Shown here piece by piece: positions 1-9,600 of a stretch of 38,226 bases of DNA; position 1 is the first letter of the stretch, and every line of letters begins with the position of its first letter. The notes beneath the pieces are model-generated. The model saw nothing but the letters and a program-made list of their open reading frames with translations, did not search any database and was not told the DNA's origin. Origin of the DNA: Pseudomonadota bacterium (GTDB lineage Bacteria; Pseudomonadota; Alphaproteobacteria; GCA-2746255). The position numbers and the translations under genes are program-made. The stretch is from assembly GCA_040752895.1 (NCBI GenBank), contig JBFMHN010000007.1, positions 1-38,226 of the forward strand. Reading direction: 5' to 3'.

Positions 1-127
1 CTTGGCGACGCTCGATCTCGGCTGGGATGCCTATACGGCGATGGACGGCACTACCATCGCCGCCGATCCCAACGGCCTGATCGATGGCCTCAGCGTCGAT
101 ACGGTCGGGTTCCAGACGCTCGAAGGC
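1..127. repeat. Direct terminal repeat, left copy (circularity mark)
   Basis: These 127 bases are identical to 38100-38226. Both copies lie inside one reading frame, and joining them restores an uninterrupted 165-residue protein. The simplest reading is a circular or circularly permuted genome cut by the assembler, not a biological terminal repeat. 127 is a common largest k-mer size, which supports the assembly explanation. Confidence 0.95.
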
Positions 128-268
128 GCGATTGCCGCCAATCTGCTGACCGGCGGCACGTATGTGTTCGAATCCAAAAGCGGAGTAGTGATCCGCGCCA
201 CCAGCCAGGACACGGCGATCGCCGACGGTGACAATCTCGTCGGCTATCTCGTGTACGTGGTCGACTGA
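1..268 (+). CDS. Presumed head decoration/completion protein, C-terminal part (gene crosses the contig end)
   Basis: This is the last part of a gene that starts at 37870 and is interrupted by the contig ends. Codons are in frame from base 2, and the stop is TGA at 266-268. The joined protein is 165 residues. It follows the major capsid gene directly, so a head decoration, stabilising or head-tail joining role is inferred from position only. The sequence is rich in beta-forming and small residues (for example the GGTYVFESKSG stretch) and has no signal peptide or membrane segment. I recognise no named family. A hairpin follows at 275-300. Confidence 0.75.
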   Translation, partial: LATLDLGWDAYTAMDGTTIAADPNGLIDGLSVDTVGFQTLEGAIAANLLTGGTYVFESKSGVVIRATSQDTAIADGDNLVGYLVYVVD

Positions 269-274
269 TCTGAC

Positions 275-300
275 GGGAGGGCGGGGCAACCCGCCCTCTC
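275..300 (+). terminator. GC-rich hairpin after the presumed head protein gene
   Basis: A perfect 9-bp stem, GAGGGCGGG at 277-285 and CCCGCCCTC at 290-298, closes a GCAA tetraloop. It lies between the stop at 268 and the next start at 318. No T-run follows, so it may be a weak terminator or an mRNA processing/stabilising hairpin that adjusts the ratio of capsid to tail transcripts. Confidence 0.5.
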
Positions 301-317
301 TCGGAAGGGAGGGTCAC

Positions 318-524
318 ATGGCCGACAAGGTGGCGTCTCTCGGTACTCCGATCAATGTCCGCTGGGCCGACAACGGCGACGGCACGGTCTCGATCAGCGT
401 GAGCGATGCCGAGACCAGAAGCCGGCTGGCGGCGATTGAGGCCCAGTTGGCCACCATCGATAGCACTCTGGACTCGATCCTGACCAAGCTCGGCGACTTC
501 GTCAATGTCAAGGTGATCCCGTGA
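318..524 (+). CDS. Small protein between head and tail genes
   Basis: This is a 68-residue protein. The ATG at 318 is chosen because a strong GGAAGGGAGGG ribosome site sits just upstream; an earlier in-frame start at 228 would overlap the previous gene and lacks such a site. The first half (residues 1-33) looks beta-rich with an NGDGTVSISV stretch. The second half is a predicted amphipathic helix (RLAAIEAQLATIDSTLDSILTKL). The stop overlaps the next start by 4 bases (GTGA), so it is translationally coupled to tail tubular protein A. The family is not recognised. Confidence 0.75.
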   Translation: MADKVASLGTPINVRWADNGDGTVSISVSDAETRSRLAAIEAQLATIDSTLDSILTKLGDFVNVKVIP

Positions 525-1093
525 GCAGCAGCGAGATCGAGATTTGCAATCTCGCCCTGACCCGCCTCGGGCACAGCGCGATCACCGCGTTCTCAGAGGC
601 GAGCGTCGGGGCGTCGCTGGCCAAGCTGCACTATGCCAACACCCGCGACGCGGTGCTCCGCGCGCACCCGTGGAACTTCGCGATCCGGCGCGTGATGCTG
701 GCCCAGGAGACGACGACGCCGGCCTTCGAGTACACCTACCAGTACGCGCTCCCCGCCGACTTCCTGAAGATCGTACGCACCGACCTCGACGCCCAAGGCT
801 ACAGCGTCGACTACCGGATCGAGGGCCGCAAGTTGCTGACCGACGAAGGCACGATCGGGATCGAGTACATCGCCCGGATTGAGGACGTGGCCCAGTTCGA
901 TCCGATGTTCGTCGACTGCCTCGCCGCCCGGCTGGCGGCGGAGATCGGGACCAAGCTGACCGACAATGCGCAGATGATCCGCACCGCCTGGGAAATCTAC
1001 GGCGAGAAAATCAGGGAGGCGCGATCGGTCGACGCCCAGGAAGGCACCCCGCGCGACATCATCGCCGACGAATGGTTGCTCTCCCGTGCCTAA
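521..1093 (+). CDS. Tail tubular protein A (T7 gp11-like)
   Basis: This 190-residue protein starts with GTG at 521, overlapping the previous stop. The N-terminus carries the hallmark ICNLALTRLGH stretch (residues 7-17), followed by YANTRDAVLRAHPWNFAIRR, which is characteristic of T7 gp11-like gatekeeper proteins joining portal to tail nozzle. The usual family length is about 190-200 residues. It is followed at once by tail tubular protein B, the same order as in T7-like phages. The C-terminus overlaps the next gene by 8 bases. Confidence 0.9.
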   Translation: MSSSEIEICNLALTRLGHSAITAFSEASVGASLAKLHYANTRDAVLRAHPWNFAIRRVMLAQETTTPAFEYTYQYALPADFLKIVRTDLDAQGYSVDYRIEGRKLLTDEGTIGIEYIARIEDVAQFDPMFVDCLAARLAAEIGTKLTDNAQMIRTAWEIYGEKIREARSVDAQEGTPRDIIADEWLLSRA

Positions 1094-3857
1094 AGCCAAC
1101 GCGATCCAGACCAACTTCACAGCCGGCGAGATCACCCCGCGGCTGGACGCGCGGATCGACATTCAGAAGTACAAGAACGGCGCCGCGACGGTTCAGAACT
1201 TCATCGTCAAGCCACATGGCGGGGCCTGGAAACGGCCCGGCACGATCTACGTCGGCGAGGCGATCGACCCCGACGCGACCGGCCGCCTGGTGCCGTTCCA
1301 ATTCAACACCGAGCAGGCCTACACACTGCTGTTCCAGGCCAACAAGGTTTGGGTCTACAAGGACGGCGGCATCGTCATCGCGTCGACCAAGACGATCACC
1401 GGCATCACCCAGGCCAATCCGGCGGTGGTGACCAGCGTCGGCCACGGGCTCGCCAACGGCGACCGGGTGATCCTCGACGACGTGGTCGGCATGACCGAGG
1501 TCAACGATCGGTATTTTACGGTCGCCAACGTCAGCGCCGACACGTTCCAGCTCGAGGGGCTGGATGCGAGCGCCTACACGGCGTATGCCTCGGGCGGCAC
1601 CGCCTACGTGCCGGTGACGGTGGCGACCGACTACACCGCCGCCGAATTGGACGATCTCGCGTTCGCCCAGTCGGCGGATACGCTCTACATCGCTCATCCG
1701 CTGCACCCATTGGCCAAGCTCACCCGGTCCAGCCACACCGCGTGGACGATCTCCGACATCGAGATCACCGACGGCCCGTTCCGGCCTATCAACGATGACA
1801 ACGCTGCGGTGATGCGAATCACCATGACCGGCTTGTGGGCGGTGTCGGGGATCACCAAGGCCAGCCCCGGCGTCGTCACGACGACCGCCCCCCATGACCT
1901 TGTCGAAGGAGAATGGGTGTTTCTGAGCGGACTGCTCGGGGGCCAGACCGGCATGGGGTTCCTGAACAGCAAGCGGTTCCAGGTCGGCAACCCGACCGAA
2001 ACCACCTTCGAGCTGTGGGATTCGATGGGCAATGCCGAGTCAACCGCCAGTCTCAACGCCTATTCTGGCGGCGGCATCGTGGCGCGCTCGATCTCCGTGT
2101 TCGGGACCGCCGCGCCGGGAACGCGGGTCGTCGTCACCTGCGATAAGGACGCATTCGAGGTCGGGCATGCCGGGGCGCTGCTCCGGCTGTGGGAAAGTGG
2201 CCAGTCGGCGCGCGTTTCCTCGCCCGTTACAGGGTCCAGGATCAAGGTCCCGAAATCGATCACCAACGCCGGCAAGGTGTACGGGATCGACAACCTCTCC
2301 GGCCCGGTGGCGACGCTGGAGAACTACCAATTCTTCGAGGAGTGGCAATCGGACTGGCTGCTTCCGACGCACTCGCGCGGCCAGGTCAAGATTTCGGACG
2401 GTGCCGGCTACGGCGTAACCGGCAGCAACAGCGTCGACTGCCTCTATCTGCACTCGCTCTATGGCGTCGTGCGGATCGAGGAAATCGTCAGCGCGACCCA
2501 GGCGATTGCGGTCGTGGTCCTCAACCATATCCCGAAATCCGCCGTCGACGGGACATCGTTCTGGGAGCACGGCGCCTGGAGCGAGCAGTACGGCTACCCG
2601 CGCACGCTCGCCTTCTACGAGCAGCGCTTGTGGGCGGCCGGTTCGGTGCAGGACCCGCAGACGGTGTGGAGCTCGAAAACGGCCGCCTTCGAGAATTGGG
2701 CCGACGGCGACGAGGACGATGCGGGTCTTGTGTACGCCATCGCCTCGGAGCGGGTCGACGTGATCCGATGGATGGTCGCCGGAAGGTCTCTCACCATCGG
2801 CACCGCGTCGGGCGAGTACACGGTCACCAGCGGCAACCAGGACCAGGCGCTGACGCCGAAGAACTTGCGCGTCACCCGCCAGACCGCGTTCGGCGCCGGT
2901 CAGGCCAATGCGATCGCGGTCGGATCGACGCTCTTGTTTGCCCAGCGTCACAGCGCCGTGTCGGGGCCTGCGAAGAAGGTGCGCGAGTTCATCTACTCAT
3001 TCGATCGCGATGCCTACGTGGCGCCCGACCTCACCATTCTCGCCGAGCACATCACCGGCGAGGGCATCACCGAATTGGCCTACCAGTCGGCGCCGGATTC
3101 GATCCTGTGGGCGCGGCGCAGCGACGGCGTGCTGGTCGGCATGACCTACGAGCGCGAGCAGGAGGTCGTCGGCTGGCACAAGCATCCACTGGCGGCAACG
3201 GGTCAAGTCAAGAGCCTGTGCGTCATCCCCGGCACCTACGGCGACGATCTGTGGATGCTGGTGGCGCGCACCATCGACGGGTCGACGCGGCACTACGTCG
3301 AGACGCTGAGCGCCGGTCTGACCGACGAGACCGAGAAGGAGGATGCGGTCTACCTCGATTGCGCGGCGACCTACGCGGGCGCGTCGACGAGCACGATCTC
3401 CGGGCTCTGGCACCTCGAGGGCGAGACGGTCGACGTTTTGAACGACGGCGCGCATGAGGCCGGCAAGACGGTGACGCTCGGGCGGATCACCCTGGACCGG
3501 GCGACGACCAAGGCGCACATCGGTCTCAAGTACACGAGCGTCCTGCAGTCGCTCGACATCGAGGCGGGAGCCGCTGCCGGCACCGCGCAAGCCCGCGCCA
3601 AGCGGATCAGTCAGGCGTTCGTCAAGGTCCACCGCTCGCTCGGCGGGCGCTGCGGGAGCACGAGCGCCAACGCCAAGGCGATCCTCTATCGTGTGCCAGA
3701 GGATGTGATGGATTCGAGCCCGCCGCTCTTTTCCGGCTATCTCGACATCGAAGTCGACAGCGGATGGGAGCGCGCCCAGCAACTCTATGTCGACCACGAC
3801 GAGCCGTTCCCGTTCCATGTGCTCGCCGCCGTGGTCGAGATCAACACCAGCGGGTGA
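1086..3857 (+). CDS. Tail tubular protein B / nozzle (T7 gp12-like)
   Basis: This 923-residue protein starts with GTG at 1086. The N-terminus NAIQTNFTAGEITPRLDARIDIQ, with GAATVQNFIVKPHGGAWKRPGT following, is diagnostic of phage nozzle proteins. Two inserted beta modules near residues 103-168 and 258-325 each have an 'ITxAxPxVVTxxxxHxLxxGxxVxL' pattern, as in the FCCH-like modules often seen in this family. The centre (PRTLAFYEQRLWAAGS, around residue 510) is also typical. It is longer than T7 gp12 (about 800 residues), which the inserted modules explain. It forms the distal tail tube to which fibres attach. Confidence 0.9.
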   Translation: MPKANAIQTNFTAGEITPRLDARIDIQKYKNGAATVQNFIVKPHGGAWKRPGTIYVGEAIDPDATGRLVPFQFNTEQAYTLLFQANKVWVYKDGGIVIASTKTITGITQANPAVVTSVGHGLANGDRVILDDVVGMTEVNDRYFTVANVSADTFQLEGLDASAYTAYASGGTAYVPVTVATDYTAAELDDLAFAQSADTLYIAHPLHPLAKLTRSSHTAWTISDIEITDGPFRPINDDNAAVMRITMTGLWAVSGITKASPGVVTTTAPHDLVEGEWVFLSGLLGGQTGMGFLNSKRFQVGNPTETTFELWDSMGNAESTASLNAYSGGGIVARSISVFGTAAPGTRVVVTCDKDAFEVGHAGALLRLWESGQSARVSSPVTGSRIKVPKSITNAGKVYGIDNLSGPVATLENYQFFEEWQSDWLLPTHSRGQVKISDGAGYGVTGSNSVDCLYLHSLYGVVRIEEIVSATQAIAVVVLNHIPKSAVDGTSFWEHGAWSEQYGYPRTLAFYEQRLWAAGSVQDPQTVWSSKTAAFENWADGDEDDAGLVYAIASERVDVIRWMVAGRSLTIGTASGEYTVTSGNQDQALTPKNLRVTRQTAFGAGQANAIAVGSTLLFAQRHSAVSGPAKKVREFIYSFDRDAYVAPDLTILAEHITGEGITELAYQSAPDSILWARRSDGVLVGMTYEREQEVVGWHKHPLAATGQVKSLCVIPGTYGDDLWMLVARTIDGSTRHYVETLSAGLTDETEKEDAVYLDCAATYAGASTSTISGLWHLEGETVDVLNDGAHEAGKTVTLGRITLDRATTKAHIGLKYTSVLQSLDIEAGAAAGTAQARAKRISQAFVKVHRSLGGRCGSTSANAKAILYRVPEDVMDSSPPLFSGYLDIEVDSGWERAQQLYVDHDEPFPFHVLAAVVEINTSG

Positions 3858-3863
3858 CCTGAT

Positions 3864-4385
3864 ATGTGCGGACCTGCCCTCGGTGCCGTATCCTCGCTCG
3901 CTGGCGTCGGCATGAGCGCCGTGTCGATGAAAATGCAGATGGACGCCCAGAAGCGCCAGGACCAGGCGACGCTGCTGACCGCGATCGGTCAGGGCAACCA
4001 GATGCAGTATAACGCCGACGTGGCGCTGGCCAATGCCGAAACCGCGCGCCGCGAGGGTCAGCGCGAGCAGGAGCGCATGGTCGAGGGCTCGCGGCAGCTT
4101 CAATCGACGATCACCGCTCAGGCCGCAAAGGCTGGCGTCAACCCGAATACGGGAAGCGCCGCGCTGGTGGCGAGCGCGGCGCATTCCAACGCCTGGCTCG
4201 ATTGGATGACGGCCTTGTGGAACAAGGAAACAGAGGCGGTCGCCAGTGAGAACAAGGCTACCGATCTCAGGTATCAGGCCGACTACACGGTGAGGAGCGC
4301 GGAGGCGGCGACCGGGCTCAGCGCCGGCTCGAGCTTCGTCAGTGACCTCTACGCGCCGCTGCGCTCCTACAAGGAGCCGCGCTAG
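3864..4385 (+). CDS. Internal virion protein (T7 gp14-like)
   Basis: This 173-residue protein begins MCGPALGAVSSLAGVG, a small-residue hydrophobic N-terminus followed by a long helix rich in Gln, Ala and Arg (residues 25-130), as in T7 gp14-type core proteins that are ejected into the envelope. The GVNPNTGSAALV stretch at about residue 92 is a common element of such proteins in alphaproteobacterial podoviruses. It lies between the nozzle and the larger internal proteins, matching T7 gene order. It ends at 4385, directly adjoining the next start. Confidence 0.8.
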   Translation: MCGPALGAVSSLAGVGMSAVSMKMQMDAQKRQDQATLLTAIGQGNQMQYNADVALANAETARREGQREQERMVEGSRQLQSTITAQAAKAGVNPNTGSAALVASAAHSNAWLDWMTALWNKETEAVASENKATDLRYQADYTVRSAEAATGLSAGSSFVSDLYAPLRSYKEPR

Positions 4386-6602
4386 ATGGTCAAAATCCCG
4401 ACCTACGAGCGCCAGGTCAGGCCCAACGCGACGCCGATCCCGATGAGCACCGGCGAGGGCTACGAGGCCCCCGGACGCGCTCTCGCCTATCAGGCGAAGC
4501 GGATGATGGACGACGCCCAGCACGTCAAGCAGATCGGCGGCATGGTGCAGAGCGTGCTCGGCGCACTCGGATCGCTTGCGGGCAAAGCGGAAGCCGATCG
4601 CAACGCGCTCGATATGTACCAGACCAAGGTCGCGCTGGCGGATTTCCAGGGCCAGCAGGACATGGCCCAGATCGACTACGACGCCCAGATCAGCGGCGAC
4701 GGGCGCGACCACGCGGCGGGACGGCTGCAGAGCTATGACGCGGCGGCCAACGACCTGATGGGCAGGCTGCCGGCCAACGACAAGGCGCGCATACTGGCGA
4801 GCGAGCGCGTCGCCGGGCTCCGCTCGCACTACGGCGAGAAGAGCTACATTCAGCAGCAGAAGCACCTTCAGGGCTACTACGACGCCGAGACGACGCGGCT
4901 CGTGCAGGAGCGGGTGTTGCCGAACATCACCAGCGACCTCACCAGCGTCGAGGGCGGGCTGAAGGGGATCGACAACATTCTCGCCGACATGCCGGGCGCG
5001 ACCGAGAAGACGCGGTCGCGGATCAGGGACCAGGCGCTCGATATCGTCTACCGCCATTGGACCGACAAGGCGGGCGCCAACGCGGCGGCGATTGGCGCCA
5101 AGATCGTCGAGGAGTTCAGAAGTCGGCCCGAGGCGCCCAAGTCGGCGACGGTGGCCGACGCGCGCGCTCTCTCGGCGCTGGTGCCGATCCACAAAGGCCT
5201 GACACGCGGCGACCCTGATCGCAACATCGACGGCCTGACGAAGCCGATGGTGTCGAGCCTCGCCAAGATGCTTAACGACATGCCGCCGGAGATCAGGAAG
5301 CACCTTGAGATCAACGAGGCGCATCGCTCGACGGCCTATCAGGCCCGCTTGCGGGAGGCTTACGAGAGTGGCCGCGGCGGGCTGGCGGCGCCGGCCGGGC
5401 GCTCGCGGCACAACTTCGGCGAGGCGGTCGATTTCTCGCCGCCCGGCGGCTACGGCTCGAATTACGACCGCAAGGGCTACAATCAGGCGCTCGCCTGGAT
5501 GTACGCCAACAGCGAGAAATACGGGCTCGTCAACCCCGAGAGCATCCGCGGGCGCGACCCGCATCATTTCCAGCTCGCGCCGGGGGTGAAGGACGGCGGC
5601 CCGGTCGAGGTCGCGGCGCGCGGGCTCACCACCTACGCCGGCAACCGGACGCTCTATGACGAGTTCAAGGGCCGCATCGTCGAGAACTATCCGGCGCTGG
5701 AGAAGTTCTCGCTCGGGCGCGAGCGGGCGGAGCGCGCCGCCGAGGCCGCGGCGCTGAAAGCCCAGCACCAGGCGATCGAAGGCCAAGCGCTCGATCTATG
5801 GAACAAGCAGGAGTTGACAAAGGACTGGGTCGAGAGGAACGGCAGCCTGATGGACCCGAAAGCTTACGGGCGCTGGCTCAGGATGTTCGACAACGTGCCG
5901 CGGGTCACCGATCCGCAGGTCTATTCCGGGCTCGCCGAGAAGGCCCACGCCGACCCCGAGCAGGCGGTCAAGGACGCGGCGGACGCTTACGCAAATCGGC
6001 AATTGGATGCCGACGGTTACAGAAGCGTGCTGAAGAAAGCACAGCGCGCGCTCGAGCCGACGACGCGGATGCCGCAATGGGCGCGCGAGACGCGCAACGC
6101 GGTCAGCAAGATGTTGAAGCCTGACGGCAAGGCCGGCGACGGCGAGCATGCCGCCTACAAGGACGCCCTGGAGAAGTTCGACGCCTACGTCGAGGAGCAG
6201 GGCGAGGCGCTGGACCGCAAGGGCCTGACTGGCTTCGCCGACGATCTGGTCAAGGGGCACAAGATGGACGGCGCGCGGGAAAGCCGGAAGGGCCTGCCGA
6301 TGCCGCGCTTCGGATCGGTCGGGCGCGACGTGATGAGCCTGGAGGCGCTGGAAATCGCCAAGCAGCGCACGGTGGAAGCGTTCAAGGCCGGCAAGATCGA
6401 CAAAGAGACATTGAGCCGCGAAGCCGGGTTGCTGAAGAAATGGCAAGGGGCACTCGAAGCCCAGGCGGCGGCGGAAGGCAAGCCGGTCAAGCCGAGCGCC
6501 CCCGCGGCCCAAGGGGCGAAGCCGGCCGGCGAGGCCGGCAAGCAGACCCGGCCGGCGCTCAAAATCGAGATGAACCCGCAGCAAGAGCAGGCGACGCCCT
6601 GA
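4386..6602 (+). CDS. Internal virion protein with embedded M15 D,D-/L,D-peptidase domain
   Basis: This 738-residue protein occupies the T7 gp15/gp16 region. Residues 1-280 and 430-738 are helical and Ala/Lys/Glu-rich. Between them, about 285-400 form a VanY/M15-type zinc peptidase: SRHNFGEAVDF at 340-350 (the SxHxxGxAxD signature, ligands H342 and D349) and RDPHHF at 390-395 (H394 or H393 as third ligand, D391 as likely catalytic acid). The inferred role is local peptide cross-link cutting in peptidoglycan during DNA ejection, replacing the lytic transglycosylase used by T7. The start ATG abuts the previous stop, and the stop overlaps the next start (TGATG). Confidence 0.85.
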   Translation: MVKIPTYERQVRPNATPIPMSTGEGYEAPGRALAYQAKRMMDDAQHVKQIGGMVQSVLGALGSLAGKAEADRNALDMYQTKVALADFQGQQDMAQIDYDAQISGDGRDHAAGRLQSYDAAANDLMGRLPANDKARILASERVAGLRSHYGEKSYIQQQKHLQGYYDAETTRLVQERVLPNITSDLTSVEGGLKGIDNILADMPGATEKTRSRIRDQALDIVYRHWTDKAGANAAAIGAKIVEEFRSRPEAPKSATVADARALSALVPIHKGLTRGDPDRNIDGLTKPMVSSLAKMLNDMPPEIRKHLEINEAHRSTAYQARLREAYESGRGGLAAPAGRSRHNFGEAVDFSPPGGYGSNYDRKGYNQALAWMYANSEKYGLVNPESIRGRDPHHFQLAPGVKDGGPVEVAARGLTTYAGNRTLYDEFKGRIVENYPALEKFSLGRERAERAAEAAALKAQHQAIEGQALDLWNKQELTKDWVERNGSLMDPKAYGRWLRMFDNVPRVTDPQVYSGLAEKAHADPEQAVKDAADAYANRQLDADGYRSVLKKAQRALEPTTRMPQWARETRNAVSKMLKPDGKAGDGEHAAYKDALEKFDAYVEEQGEALDRKGLTGFADDLVKGHKMDGARESRKGLPMPRFGSVGRDVMSLEALEIAKQRTVEAFKAGKIDKETLSREAGLLKKWQGALEAQAAAEGKPVKPSAPAAQGAKPAGEAGKQTRPALKIEMNPQQEQATP

Positions 6603-9600
6603 TGGTGGACATTCCGCAAGATTCGCAGACAGCCGGAGCCAACATCATGCCCGACGATGCCGGCGCCGATCTCTTGGCCGAGATGGAAAGCAAGCCGCCG
6701 ACCTCGCTCGACGACGACTATCGCGCCGTGCTCGAGGAGCGCAACTCCGACGACAACCTCAAATGGCTCGAGGATCAGGTCGGACCTCTGGTCGACGAGC
6801 AGCCGGTCGAGCCCGAGGGCGCCGGCATCATGGCCACCGCCGGCAAGGTCGCGAAGGACATCGGCGGCGGCCTGATCGAAGGACCGAAGCAGGCCGTCGG
6901 TGGCGCGATCGGCGCGGTCAACGAGGCCTGGGATTTGATCGACCAGGCCGCGACGTGGCTCAACCGGAACGTCGCTGACACCCGGCTCGGCACGCTCATG
7001 GGCGAGCAGATGACCCCGCCACAGGCGGGACAGGTCGGAGAGCTTCCAAACGTCGGCGCGCCGGAGACGGTGACGGGCGGGTTCGTGCGGAGCATCAGCC
7101 AGTTTCTCACCGGCTTCGCGGGCGCCGGCAAAGTGACCGGCATCAAGAATTCGCTGCCCGGCGTGTTCGGCAAATCGATGATTAGCGACTTCGCCGCCTT
7201 CGATGGCCAGGAGGCCAATCTCGCCAACGTCATTCAGCAGTTCCCGACCCTGCAAAACCCCGTGACGGAGTTCCTGGCGACCGACCAGGAGACGCCGGAG
7301 ATGATCGGGCGGATCAAGAACGCCCTGACCGGCCTCGGCGCGGGCGCGGCGCTGGAGCCGTTTGTGCAGGTGCTCCGCGCGTTCCGCGCCGCGCGCAAGG
7401 CCAAGGAATTGACCGGCGAAGCCGACTACGCCAGCGCGGCCAAGCGGCTTGCCGAGGCCGGCCCCGATGATCCGACCTTGGGCGCAAACCCGCAGACCGG
7501 CGAGCGGATCAGGCAGGCGCTCGGCGACCCCGATGCGCCGCTGGTGCAAGTGCAGGAAGAGATATTCCCGACCGGGGATGCCTATGCGGCCAAGGCGCTG
7601 GATAAGACCACGGATGCGGGGGCTGCTGCGGGGGCTCCGCCCCCAAGCCCACCGCGCTCGATCAGCCGCGATCCGCTGCGCCAGACGCTTGCCGATGTCG
7701 ACCTGGAGTACAAGAACAGCTTCAGCAAGGCTGTGGAGACGCAGGACTGGTCGACCCTCGAGCCGGTCAAGGCCAAGGAACGAGCGGCGAGACGGCAGGT
7801 GGCCGCGGCAGTCGAGCGCCGCGCGCAAGCGGTGCGCGCCACCTTGGACGAGGGTGAGGAGGTCGTCTACCACGGAACCGAAACCGACTTCGACGCGTTT
7901 GACGCCGGTGCCGCCCGATCGGGCGATGGCGCCTCGGCCCGCGTCGGCTCCGACGTCGTGTTCGTCACCCCGAAATACGAGTTTGCCGATTCGTTCGCCG
8001 GCCCCAAGGGCGAGGTCAAGGAATTGGTGCTTGGCCGCGGCAAGTTCTTCAGCGCCGAGAACGAGGCCGACATGGCGGCGCTGGAGCCGTTCATAGCGAG
8101 CCGGCCGGATGCCGATGCGTTGCGCGCGAAGATCATGGCCGGAGAGAGTGGCCCGCTCAAGGATTCGTGGGGCGTGCTCGAGAGCCCGGAGCTTGTCGCC
8201 GAGATGAAGCGGCTCGGTTACGACGGCGTCAGGATGATCGAGAATTTCGACGATCACGCCGGCCGCAAGCGCACCGCACCGACGCTGGCGGTGTGGAACG
8301 CCGACAAGCTGCGCTATGCCTCGGGGCACCGCTTCTGGGGTGGCGATCTGCCGGACCTGCCGCCGCGGCCGACCATCGCGGCGGAGCCGCCCCCGCAAGG
8401 CGTTGTCCCGCCAGCCGCTGCCGACGGCGGCGCAATGCAACCGCCTGCCGCCCCTCCTGGCGCAGCGGGCAGCGGAGCCACGCCCCCGCAAGGCCCGCCC
8501 CCCGGCGGCGCCCGGCTCGACTTTGGCCCGCGTCAAGTCTACGTCAACCTCGCCCGCATCAACTCGACCGACGACGTGAAGGCCGTCATTACCCAAATGG
8601 CCGACGCCTTCGGAGACGACATCGCCAAGGCACAGCGTGGCGTCCGGTCCAATGCCACCACGATCGCTGCCGCTGGCGACGAGAATGCGTGGCAACTCTT
8701 GGAGGGCAAGCGCAAGGCCGACGCGCCGAAGGTCGCGACCGCAGAGGAGCAGCTTGTGCTGCGCAATCTGTGGGCGCAATCCGCCGAGACCCTGAAGGGA
8801 CTCGCCAAGGCCGCCGCCGACGGCGGGCCGGAGGACCTGGTCGCCTTCCGCCGCGCCGTCGAAACGCACCGCATGATCCAGAATACCGTCGTCGGCATCC
8901 GCACCGAGACCGCCCGTGCCTTGCAGCAATGGCGCATTCCGGCGGGCGGCTCGAAGGAGATGGAGCGCCAGCTCGCCGACATGCTGGCCAGCACCGGCGG
9001 GGAAGCTGTCAGCCGTGACATGGCCGCCAAGGTGGCGTCGCTCGCCGACCACCCGAACGGCGGCCCGTCGCTGGAAAGCTTCGTCGACCGGCTCGGGCGC
9101 GGTGCGCAACTGACCGTCGACGTGGTGCGCGAATACTGGATCAACTCCATCCTCAGCGGCCCCAAAACTCACGCCGTCAACATGACGAGCAACGCGGCGG
9201 TGTTCTTTCAATCGCTCGGCGAGCGCGCACTCGCCGGGCAGATGGGCGACCTCGTCAACCCCGTCTACGGCGTCAAGCCGGGCGAGGCGAGCGCGATGCT
9301 GTACGGGGCCCTCGAAGCGCAGAAGGACGCATGGCGGGCGGCTGCGCACGCACTCAAGACCGGCGAGACCGGCATGGGGCGAACAAAAACGCTGGAGAGC
9401 GCGCGCCGCCGCGCGATCAGCTCGGAATCGTTCGGGCTGCCGTCTGATTCGATGCTCGGGCGCGGGCTCGACTACGCCGGCGGCTTCGTCAATATCCCCG
9501 GCCGGATGCTGACCGCGGCCGACGACTACTTCAAGATGGTCAACTATCGCGCGCAAATCCATGCCCTCGCGCTGCGTGAGGCGAGCACCGAGATCGAGCG

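Noticed and set aside
1-127. Terminal repeat as a T7-like biological direct terminal repeat
   Set aside because: The length equals a standard assembler k-mer and it lies inside a structural gene; nothing supports a packaging end here.
2997-5786. Long minus-strand ORF (929 codons) opposite the nozzle and internal protein genes
   Set aside because: It has the same shadow composition and covers three real genes on the plus strand; high GC keeps antisense frames open.
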